Position numbers and translations under genes: made by a program. A stretch of DNA of 64,000 nucleotides from Photobacterium toruni (lineage in GTDB: Bacteria; Pseudomonadota; Gammaproteobacteria; Enterobacterales; Vibrionaceae). Below, piece after piece: positions 56,741-64,000 of the stretch. The stretch covers positions 682,001 to 746,000 of the forward strand of contig NZ_AP024854.1 of NCBI RefSeq assembly GCF_024529955.1, given 5' to 3'. The notes under the pieces were generated by a model that was not told the origin of the DNA, did not search any database, and was given only the letters and a program-made list of their open reading frames with translations. Every line of letters starts with the position of its first letter. The stretch's first letter is position 1.

Positions 56741-59254
56741 ATGTCTAATACCGTTACTTTAGCGACAACGAATAAGCGGCTATTTATTGTGCGTTGGGCA
56801 TGGAATGAAATTCGCCAAGGCCAGTTGTGGTTAGTGACTTTAGCGTTGAGTTTAATTATCGCATGTGTCTTTGCGTTATCAGCTTTAGTTAGCCGTGTTG
56901 AGGCGATCATTGTTGATCAAGGACGATCAGCGCTTACTGCTGATAGGGTACTGGTATCTTCACAGCCCGTTGATCTATCGCCGCTAAAAATATCAGTAAC
57001 AGATCCTGTGAAAATATCACAACAAACCCGTTTTGGCACCATGGCATTTAGTGATGACGGTATGCAACTTGTGAGTGTTAAAGCGGTAGATTCAAATTTT
57101 CCATTACGAGGCGATCTTAGCTTACAAAGTACGCATACTGCGCGATTAGAACACCATGTAAAACCTAATCAGTTATGGTTGGCTGAGCGGTTATTTTCAC
57201 TGTTGGATGTCAACATTGGTGATGTACTCATGTTGGGTGATGCCGAGCTAAAAATTAGCGGTCGAATTGCTCAGGATCCTGAATTATCGTTTAATCCATT
57301 TAGCCAAATGCCGACCGTATTTATTAACCAACAAGATATTGAAGCGGTCGGCGGCGTACAACCAGGGAGCCGAATTAGTTATCGTTATTATTTCTCTGGT
57401 TCAAATAAGTCGCTGGATGATATTCGTCAGCAATTAACGTTAACGCCGAGTCAACGTTGGTTAACTGAAAATGATGCCGGACGTAGTGGTGATTTTATTG
57501 AACGAGCACAGCAATATTTATCGTTGACGTTAGTGCTAGTGGTGTTGATGGCTGCTGCTACCTTAGTGCTGACTTGCCAACATTATGCTGTTACTCGTAA
57601 AACAGCAGTCGCAATGATGAAAAGTTTGGGCGCAACGAAAGGTTTTTTATGGCGCTGGCTGTTAACTCAAGTTGGATTAGTGTTTGTGGTCGCGATAGTT
57701 ATTGGCTTAACTTTTGGATTAGGGCTTGAGTGGTTGCTGCGTTATCCTCTGCAAAACATATTACCAGAACAGTTACCTACGATGGGGTTGGCGCCTTTTG
57801 CTATCAGTTTATTGTTGGCACTATTAATTGCACTACCAGCATTAGGGATCCCGTTGTCACGGTTAGTGCAAACCGCTGCGATCAATTCAGTACAAATATC
57901 GACAAGAGTATCAACAACAAGTCGTTTAGCGTGGCTATTGCTACTGTTTCCGATGTTAGCCGCAATAGCATGGATTGGTACTAATGGGTTGGTATGGTTA
58001 GTCCTATTTGGTATGGCGGGATTATTGTTAGTTTTAGCATGCGTTGGTGTAGTCGCTATCGCATTTTTACAAAAACTGCAGTTTGGTGCAGCCTATAGTT
58101 TGGCATTAAGCCGTGTGAATCGCAGTAAGATTAAAACCGCGACTCAATTGGTGGCGTTAACCTGTTCATTAATGTTATTAGCGGTGATTGGGCTATTAAG
58201 AAATGAGTTATTAGCCGATTGGAAAAATACCCTACCTGCGGATGCTCCCAATGTATTTGCACTCAATATTGCCCCTAAGCAACAGCAAAGCTATTTAGCA
58301 GCTTTAGATAAAGCAAATTTAACCCGTTCGCAAGGTTATCTAGTAACACGTGGGCGGTTGGTGGCAATTAACGATCAACGTTTTTACGCCCCATTAAATG
58401 AAACATCGGCTGATCAAGCTGAAAATAATACTGAGATAAGTAACGAGTTAAATCGAAAGGCAGATGATGGAAGTATCGATCCTGCTTTAAGGCGTGAGCT
58501 TAATTTTACCTGGGCGAAAACACTGCCAAGCCACAATGTAGTGACCAAAGGGCAATGGGGCAAAGCGGAAGGTGTCTCGGTTGAATCTGGAATTGCTAAA
58601 CGGTTGAATATTCACTTGGGTGACAAGTTGGCATTTACTGTGGGTGGATTGGAGTTTAACGCTACCGTTAACAGTATTCGTGATGTTGAATGGCGCAACA
58701 TGAAGCCCAATTTCTATTTTATTTTCACTCCTGATGTGTTGCAGTCATTTCCCGCAACCGGCTTAGTTAGTTTTCGAGTTAGCGAGCAGCAAAATGCATT
58801 ATTAAATACCTTAGCTAGCCAATATCCCACTGTGGGTGTACTTGATTTACGAATGATGGCAACCCGTATTCAAGGCTTGTTGGCACAAGTTAGTTGGTCA
58901 TTAACGGTATTAGCTGGGCTTGGTGTTGTCAGTGGTTTATTGCTGATAATGACTTTATTACGATTGAGTATTTCAGAACGCCAAACAGAAATTCAGTTAT
59001 ACCGTACACTCGGTGCTAGCCGAAAACGTATTGCTGCCACTCTGTGGTTTGAATATGGAATCATTGCGTTGTTGGCAGGTGTGATTGCTGCGGTAGGCGC
59101 TGAATTTGTTGTAGGTTTGCTGGTGGTTAAAGGGTTTGAATTACCGTTTACCTTACATCCACTGATGTGGTTAGGTTTACCTGTACTGGCGATCGCACTG
59201 GTGTATTTGGTGTCACGGTCGCAGATCAATAAGCTGTTGTTGCCGTTGCGGTGA
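56741..59254 (+). CDS. ybbP: ABC transporter permease YbbP
   Basis: Large permease of the FtsX/MacB superfamily. 837 residues with about ten membrane helices: one N-terminal, a first FtsX block (about 260-400), central helices (about 400-500), a periplasmic domain, and a C-terminal FtsX block (about 715-830). Substrate unknown. The tesA-ybbA-ybbP grouping is conserved in E. coli, suggesting a role in lipid or envelope traffic (inference). GTG 56738 is a possible alternative start; ATG 56741 has AAGGAAG upstream. Confidence 0.92.
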   Translation: MSNTVTLATTNKRLFIVRWAWNEIRQGQLWLVTLALSLIIACVFALSALVSRVEAIIVDQGRSALTADRVLVSSQPVDLSPLKISVTDPVKISQQTRFGTMAFSDDGMQLVSVKAVDSNFPLRGDLSLQSTHTARLEHHVKPNQLWLAERLFSLLDVNIGDVLMLGDAELKISGRIAQDPELSFNPFSQMPTVFINQQDIEAVGGVQPGSRISYRYYFSGSNKSLDDIRQQLTLTPSQRWLTENDAGRSGDFIERAQQYLSLTLVLVVLMAAATLVLTCQHYAVTRKTAVAMMKSLGATKGFLWRWLLTQVGLVFVVAIVIGLTFGLGLEWLLRYPLQNILPEQLPTMGLAPFAISLLLALLIALPALGIPLSRLVQTAAINSVQISTRVSTTSRLAWLLLLFPMLAAIAWIGTNGLVWLVLFGMAGLLLVLACVGVVAIAFLQKLQFGAAYSLALSRVNRSKIKTATQLVALTCSLMLLAVIGLLRNELLADWKNTLPADAPNVFALNIAPKQQQSYLAALDKANLTRSQGYLVTRGRLVAINDQRFYAPLNETSADQAENNTEISNELNRKADDGSIDPALRRELNFTWAKTLPSHNVVTKGQWGKAEGVSVESGIAKRLNIHLGDKLAFTVGGLEFNATVNSIRDVEWRNMKPNFYFIFTPDVLQSFPATGLVSFRVSEQQNALLNTLASQYPTVGVLDLRMMATRIQGLLAQVSWSLTVLAGLGVVSGLLLIMTLLRLSISERQTEIQLYRTLGASRKRIAATLWFEYGIIALLAGVIAAVGAEFVVGLLVVKGFELPFTLHPLMWLGLPVLAIALVYLVSRSQINKLLLPLR

Positions 59255-59302
59255 TTAGTATGTTTGTGTTTAACTTCAGTAATATGAGAGTAGGGTATCT
59301 AA

Positions 59303-60124
59303 TTGATCTTATATAAATATGTTTCGTACCGAACTGCTTTGCAAATAATAGAAAGTAATACTATTGGTTTTTCATCAATAGATGATGTAAATGATCCATT
59401 CGAATGTACATACTTTAATTTTTATGATGCCGATGAGGAAAACATACGATCGCTTTATGGATATAAAAATAGATTTTCTAGACATTATGTTTTGCTTTCT
59501 TTGACCAGAAATCCATTAAATACTCTTATGTGGGCTCATTATGGCGATTCTCATCAAGGGGTTGTTATTGGTATTGATTGTGATATTGCTGGGTTTATGG
59601 ATGTTGAAAAATCAAGAATCCCCGCTCATTTAGGTGAAGTGATTTATACATCAAATAAGCCAAAGCCTGAGAAAAAAAGCTCTTTAGTTAATGAGCTAAT
59701 GTCTATTGGAAATGATATCAAATTTAAAAGTGATACTTCTAATCTATTAAGAAAGGCATTTTTATACAAGTCGATAGAGTGGGGATATGAAGAAGAAGTT
59801 AGAGTCGTGAAAGACTTAAAATATCATATAGGGTCATCACATGATGAAGACGTTGAGTTTGAAAATAAGTCAGGTGTTTGGATTAGGAAAAATATCTCAT
59901 CATTAGGGCGTCCTATATTTTGTTTTAAGTTGCCAAAAAATAGTATTAAAGAAGTATATTTTGGTCGACATGTTTATAGAAATACAAGTAGAACTAAATT
60001 AGTTTCTGATGAGTTATCTGAAAAATTTAATCACTTGTGTTTATCTAAGAATATTAAAATATATCAATGTGAAGTTGATCCTTATTCATGGAATTTGTTA
60101 TCAAGAGAGAAAACCCATGAATAG
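59303..60124 (+). CDS. DUF2971 protein
   Basis: 273 residues, DUF2971 family of unknown function. Family signatures are 'FSSIDDVNDPFECTYF' near the N-terminus and 'SLTRNPLNTLMWAHYGDS' followed by 'GVVIGID'. The C-terminal half is charged. Base composition is distinctly more A/T-rich than its neighbours, and the codons are less biased, which suggests acquisition by transfer. The start is TTG 59303, with AGGG 7 bases upstream; the upstream ATG 59284 is out of frame. Confidence 0.78.
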   Translation: MILYKYVSYRTALQIIESNTIGFSSIDDVNDPFECTYFNFYDADEENIRSLYGYKNRFSRHYVLLSLTRNPLNTLMWAHYGDSHQGVVIGIDCDIAGFMDVEKSRIPAHLGEVIYTSNKPKPEKKSSLVNELMSIGNDIKFKSDTSNLLRKAFLYKSIEWGYEEEVRVVKDLKYHIGSSHDEDVEFENKSGVWIRKNISSLGRPIFCFKLPKNSIKEVYFGRHVYRNTSRTKLVSDELSEKFNHLCLSKNIKIYQCEVDPYSWNLLSREKTHE

Positions 60125-60157
60125 ACAATAGTAGTGCTCATAAATTCATTATTAAAT

Positions 60158-60181
60158 AGGGCTAACCAGCCCTGTTTTTAT
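60158..60181 (+). terminator. Terminator after the DUF2971 gene
   Basis: 6-bp stem AGGGCT/AGCCCT with a 4-base loop, followed by GTTTTTA. Confidence 0.75.
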
Positions 60182-60186
60182 ATTCA

Positions 60187-61089
60187 TTAATCCCCCAACG
60201 TTTGCTTTAACGCCTGTTCAATACAAGGAAAAGTAAAGTTAAACCCTGCTGCCTGTAGCTTGTTTGGTAATGCGCGTTGACCATCTAATAACAGTTGTGA
60301 TGATTCACCGAGGGCACATTTCAATACCCAAGCAGGGGTGAATAGCAGGTGTGGACGATGCAAGGTGGCGGCAAGAGTGGCACTGAAGGCTTTGTTCGTT
60401 ACGGGGTTGGGGGCGGTCATATTATATGGACCTTGAGTTTCACTATTATTGATTAAAAATAAAATCCCTCGCACCATATCTTGCAGTTGGATCCACGGAA
60501 AGTATTGTTGACCATCACCAATAGGACCACCCAGCCCACACTGATAAGGCAGTAACATTTTCGCCAACGCACCGCCTTGTTTTGCTAGTACAATCCCCGT
60601 TCTTAACAAACAGACTCGAGTTTGTTCCGATTGTGCTTCTAGCGCGATTTGTTCCCATCGAAAGCAAACCTGTTGTGAGAAGTCTGCATCGTTAGGTTCA
60701 ATAATAACAGTTTCATCAATGGCTTTATCGTGTTGATTACCATAGATACCAACGGCTGAGCCACTAATAAAAGTATGGGGTGGATTGTCACTGGCTTTGA
60801 TTTTATCAACTAATTGCTGAGTGATATTCCAACGGCTATCTTCAATTATATGCTTTTGTTGCTCACTCCAGCGTTTATCCATAATTGGTTCGCCAGCAAG
60901 GTTAATCACCACATCGAATTGGTCAAGATTAGGTAATGATTCTAGTGAATCAAGCGCATTAATATGATGACCTAGTAATTGATAAGCGCGGGCTGGATCA
61001 CGGCTAATGATAGTGATTTCATCATGATTTAAGTGGGGAAGTAGTGCTTTACCAATGAGCCCAGTTGCGCCCGTTACTAAGATCTTCAT
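60187..61089 (-). CDS. yfcH: TIGR01777-family epimerase YfcH
   Basis: Extended SDR-type NAD(P)-dependent epimerase homologue. 300 residues. N-terminal 'ILVTGATGLIGKALLPHL', 'VINLAGEPIMDKRWSEQQK', 'FISGSAVGIYG' and the C-terminal DUF1731-like 'ALPNKLQAAGFNFTFP'. Substrate unknown. It is divergent from yfcE and near pta; yfcH and yfcE are also near ackA-pta in E. coli. Confidence 0.92.
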   Translation of the reverse strand: MKILVTGATGLIGKALLPHLNHDEITIISRDPARAYQLLGHHINALDSLESLPNLDQFDVVINLAGEPIMDKRWSEQQKHIIEDSRWNITQQLVDKIKASDNPPHTFISGSAVGIYGNQHDKAIDETVIIEPNDADFSQQVCFRWEQIALEAQSEQTRVCLLRTGIVLAKQGGALAKMLLPYQCGLGGPIGDGQQYFPWIQLQDMVRGILFLINNSETQGPYNMTAPNPVTNKAFSATLAATLHRPHLLFTPAWVLKCALGESSQLLLDGQRALPNKLQAAGFNFTFPCIEQALKQTLGD

Positions 61090-61301
61090 TGCGTTATTCC
61101 TCGCGATTATCGATATACCATCTTAAATTAACTGATATTAGATGTCAGTTAGTGTCGAGATAAATATTATTATCACTGCCATTGTTACAGTATAAGTGAT
61201 GCTGATTGATCTCATCATGACCTAAGAGTGATAATAGTATTTTTATTACGGCTCACGTAGACTGAGTCGATATATTGACAATTTTTTGGCTGAGTTTAAT
61301 C

Positions 61302-61856
61302 ATGAAATTATTTTTTGCATCGGATATTCACGGTAGTTTAGTTGGTGCTCAAAAAGCCATTGCTGCTTTTGAACAAAGTGGTGCTAAGTATCTTATTTTA
61401 CTTGGTGATATTCTAAATCATGGTCCTCGTAATGCATTACCTGAAGGGTATGATCCAATTAAAGTCGCGGAGTTATTAAACCAATATGCGAATCGAATTA
61501 CCGCAGTGCGAGGTAATTGCGATAGTGATGTTGATCAAATGCTATTGGATTTTCCGATGATGGCAGATTATAACTTGGTGATGTTAGCTGATGGGCGACG
61601 ATTATTTTTAACCCATGGTCATATTTACAATGCTGATAAACATCCGCAGCTTATGGCGGGGGATGTGATTGTTTCTGGGCATACTCATCTTCCCGTTGCT
61701 GAAGCAAAAGATGAATTGTTTGCTTTTAATCCCGGATCGGTAGCGATTCCTCGAAATGGTTTAGCTGCAAGTTATGGGCTACTGGATGGCAATGATTTGG
61801 CTGTGATAACTTTTGACGGTGAAGTGTTAGCGAATGTAGCATTGAATAAAGAGTAG
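61302..61856 (+). CDS. yfcE: Metallophosphodiesterase YfcE
   Basis: Mn-dependent phosphodiesterase of the calcineurin-like family (E. coli YfcE acts on bis-pNPP in vitro). 184 residues. Metal motifs are 'FASDIHGS', 'LLGDILNHGPRN', 'VRGNCDSDVDQ', 'THGHIYN' and 'VSGHTHLP'. ATG 61302 has TGAG 8 bases upstream; the frame extends to 61275. It converges with pta. Confidence 0.94.
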   Translation: MKLFFASDIHGSLVGAQKAIAAFEQSGAKYLILLGDILNHGPRNALPEGYDPIKVAELLNQYANRITAVRGNCDSDVDQMLLDFPMMADYNLVMLADGRRLFLTHGHIYNADKHPQLMAGDVIVSGHTHLPVAEAKDELFAFNPGSVAIPRNGLAASYGLLDGNDLAVITFDGEVLANVALNKE

Positions 61857-61877
61857 AGTTAGCAGTATTAGCAATAA

Positions 61878-61933
61878 AAAACGCCCCTATACACTTTATC
61901 AATAAACATTGAAGACATGTATAGGGGCGTTTT
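61878..61933. terminator. Bidirectional terminator between yfcE and pta
   Basis: Perfect 16-bp stem (AAAACGCCCCTATACA and its complement) with a 24-base loop. A-run on the left and T-run on the right allow termination in both directions. Confidence 0.9.
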
Positions 61934-61960
61934 GTCAGTCGCTTAAAGCAGTATTAACAC

Positions 61961-64000
61961 TTACTTAGCGTTAGCTTGTTCAGCCTGAATCGCAGTTAGT
62001 GCAACTGTGTAAACGATATCGTCTACTAGTGCGCCACGAGAAAGGTCGTTAACTGGCTTACGCATGCCTTGAAGCATTGGACCGATAGAGACTAGATCTG
62101 CAGAACGCTGTACTGCTTTGTATGTTGTGTTACCAGTGTTTAGGTCTGGGAATACAAATACAGTTGCTTTACCTGCTACTGGAGAGTTAGGTGCTTTAGA
62201 AGCCGCTACGTTTTCCATGATTGCAGCATCGTACTGTAGAGGACCGTCGATCACTAGATCAGGACGTTTCTCTTGAGCGATCTTAGTTGCTTCACGTACT
62301 TTATCTACGTCTGCGCCTTTACCAGAAGTACCAGTAGAGTAAGAGATCATAGCTACGCGTGGGTCGATACCAAATGCTTTTGCAGAATCTGCAGATTGGA
62401 TAGCGATTTCAGCAAGTTGCTCAGCTGTTGGATCTGGGTTGATCGCACAGTCACCGTAAACCAATACTTGGTCAGGTAGTAGCATGAAGAATACAGAAGA
62501 TACGATAGATGCATCAGGTGCAGTCTTGATGATTTGGAATGGAGGAACGATAGTGTTTGCTGTAGTGTGAACTGCACCAGATACTAGACCGTCAACTTCG
62601 CCATTCTCAAGCATCATTGTGCCTAGGAATACAGAATCTTGTAGCTTCTCACGAGCAACAACATCAGTCATGCCTTTCGCGCCACGTAACTCAACTAAAC
62701 GAGCAACGTAGTTTTCACGTACTTCGTCAGAGTTGATGATAGTTACGCCAGCACCAAGAACAACGCCTTGTTGCTCAGCAACGCGACGGATCTCTTCAGG
62801 GTTACCAAGAAGCACACATTCCGCGATACCGCGCTCAGCACAGATAGCCGCAGCTTTAACTGTACGTGGCTCATCACCTTCAGGAAGAACGATACGCTTA
62901 GCCGCTTTACGAGCAAGTTCAGTTAACTGGTAACGGAATGCTGGTGGGCTTAGACGACGCTCACGGTTTGAACCTTCAGTTAGAGATTCAATCCAGTTAC
63001 CGTCGATGTGGCTTGCCATGTACTCGTTAACAAACTCAACACGTTCTTTATCGTCTGCAGGAACTTCAAGAGTGAAGCTCTGTAGATTTAGAGATGTCTG
63101 CCAAGTGTTACCTTGAGCTGTCATTACAGGAAGACCAGTAGCGAATGCGCGCTCACAAAGATCCATAACAGGTTTAGGTAGGTCGTAACCACCGGTTAAT
63201 AGTAGTGCACCGATTTCAACACCGTTCATTGCAGCAAGACATGCAGCAACAATAACATCTGGACGGTCAGCTGACGTTACTAGTAGTGAACCTGGACGGA
63301 AGTGCTCAACCATATTAGGGATAGAGCGAGCACAGAAAGTGATGCTCTTAATACGACGAGTTTCGATGTCACCTGCATTGATAATTTCAGCATTTAGGTG
63401 CTGAGCAATATCAGTTGCACGTGTAGCGATTAGCTCTGAGCTCCAAGGTGCACAACCTAGTACACGGATTGGGCTAGAGTTGAACACTTGCATGATTTCA
63501 ACGTTTGAAGGAACAGTACCTTCAACATCATCAAAGATCTCAGAAAGATCTGGACGAGTACGGCCTTCAGCATCAACAGGTGCGTTAAGTTTATTAACGA
63601 TAACACCAGAGATTTGCTTGTTCTTAATACCGCCGAAGTTAGAACATGCAACTTCGATACGCTCTTTAAGCTGTGATGGGTTATCTGTGCCAGGAGACAC
63701 AACAAACACGATTTCAGCATCAAGTGTTTTTGCAATTTCAAAGTTAATTTGGTTTGCAAAAGGGTGCTTACGAGTCGCAACAAGACCTTCGATCAATGTT
63801 ACGTCAGCATCTGCTGTTGCAGCTTTGAAACGAGCAACGATATCTTCTAGAAGTACGTCAGTTTGATCGTTACGAATAAGTTCTTCAGCGCTTGCCATTG
63901 AGAAAGACTCAGCGATTTGCATATCGCTGTTAGCACGAATGATCGTAGTCGTTAGATCTGGCTGATCGCCACCTTGACGTGGTTGTGCGATAGGCTTGAA
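61961..64000 (-). CDS. pta: Phosphate acetyltransferase, N-terminus beyond the window
   Basis: Interconverts acetyl-CoA and acetyl phosphate in overflow metabolism. The frame is open through the right edge, so the first ATG inside the window (63922) is not the start. The edge sequence '[19 protein letters not shown]' is near the N-terminus of known Pta. Domains in order: P-loop-like N-terminal domain, DRTGG domain ('LLTGGYDLP'), C-terminal PTA/PTB catalytic domain ('[10 protein letters not shown]', '[13 protein letters not shown]', '[10 protein letters not shown]'). ackA is expected just outside the right edge. Codons are strongly biased, as for a highly expressed gene. Confidence 0.97.
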   Translation of the reverse strand, partial: FKPIAQPRQGGDQPDLTTTIIRANSDMQIAESFSMASAEELIRNDQTDVLLEDIVARFKAATADADVTLIEGLVATRKHPFANQINFEIAKTLDAEIVFVVSPGTDNPSQLKERIEVACSNFGGIKNKQISGVIVNKLNAPVDAEGRTRPDLSEIFDDVEGTVPSNVEIMQVFNSSPIRVLGCAPWSSELIATRATDIAQHLNAEIINAGDIETRRIKSITFCARSIPNMVEHFRPGSLLVTSADRPDVIVAACLAAMNGVEIGALLLTGGYDLPKPVMDLCERAFATGLPVMTAQGNTWQTSLNLQSFTLEVPADDKERVEFVNEYMASHIDGNWIESLTEGSNRERRLSPPAFRYQLTELARKAAKRIVLPEGDEPRTVKAAAICAERGIAECVLLGNPEEIRRVAEQQGVVLGAGVTIINSDEVRENYVARLVELRGAKGMTDVVAREKLQDSVFLGTMMLENGEVDGLVSGAVHTTANTIVPPFQIIKTAPDASIVSSVFFMLLPDQVLVYGDCAINPDPTAEQLAEIAIQSADSAKAFGIDPRVAMISYSTGTSGKGADVDKVREATKIAQEKRPDLVIDGPLQYDAAIMENVAASKAPNSPVAGKATVFVFPDLNTGNTTYKAVQRSADLVSIGPMLQGMRKPVNDLSRGALVDDIVYTVALTAIQAEQANAK

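Noticed and set aside
59284-59302. ATG upstream of the DUF2971 gene as its start
   Set aside because: It is out of frame with the DUF2971 reading frame; TTG 59303 with AGGG upstream fits.

Overview
The window is a stretch of chromosome from a gammaproteobacterium of the Vibrionaceae, most likely Photobacterium. I infer this from the gene content and order (a leuS-to-rodA block, a lnt-corC-ybeY-ybeZ-miaB block, a pth-prs-ispE-lolB / hemA-prfA-prmC-kdsA block, a ybbN-ybbO-tesA-ybbA-ybbP block and yfcE beside pta), from a Vibrio-type NutA 5'-nucleotidase and a ToxR-like membrane regulator, from moderately low G+C by eye, and from unusually large tRNA arrays. Species level cannot be settled from the sequence alone.

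Layout. 1-8.0 kb (minus strand): cell-elongation and housekeeping genes rodA, mrdA, rlmH, rsfS, holA, lptE, leuS, without the nadD that sits in this block in E. coli. 8.2-17.6 kb: a zinc-ribbon protein with an internal duplication, a SYLF protein, lnt-corC-ybeY-ybeZ, miaB, mtgA and ubiF. 17.7-21.2 kb: a minus-strand array of 26 tRNA genes of only three kinds, Leu(UAG) x13, Gln(UUG) x8 and Met(CAU) x5, built from nested tandem duplications and apparently read from one strong GC-discriminator promoter. 21.5-31.6 kb: ychF, pth, prs-ispE-lolB, and the divergent hemA-prfA-prmC-sirB2-sirB1-kdsA operon. 31.9-41.9 kb: transporters, an amino-acid-type chemoreceptor, NutA, YbaK and SmrA. 42.2-43.9 kb: a plus-strand array of six tRNA-Pro(UGG) and two tRNA-His(GUG) genes interleaved with five nearly identical tRNA-Pro-like elements that keep the 5' half of the tRNA but replace the anticodon loop and 3' half. 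44-49.8 kb: a UhpC-like transporter without its usual kinase/regulator neighbours, a TraB/GumN protein, and a copper module (CopA with four metal-binding domains, a 27-residue membrane peptide gene coupled to its 3' end, and divergent CueR). 49.8-53.3 kb: a ToxR-like regulator overlapping a small membrane-anchored partner gene, a 0.7-kb AT-rich leader, an OmpA-type porin with strongly biased codons, and a META-domain lipoprotein. 53.3-64 kb: ybbN, ybbO-tesA, divergent ybbA-ybbP, an AT-rich DUF2971 gene, yfcH, yfcE and the 3' part of pta.

How it fits together. Most genes are core: envelope biogenesis (RodA, PBP2, LptE, Lnt, LolB, MtgA, KdsA), translation (LeuS, RlmH, RsfS, MiaB, Pth, RF1 and its methylase PrmC, YbeY, tRNAs) and precursor supply (Prs, IspE, HemA, UbiF). 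The tRNA dosage matches codon choice in the highly expressed porin gene (mostly CTA for Leu and nearly all CAA for Gln), suggesting the arrays serve fast growth. The least explained structure is the interleaved set of tRNA-Pro-like elements at 42.26-43.63 kb. The copA-linked small ORF and the ToxR-like pair are the next most interesting.
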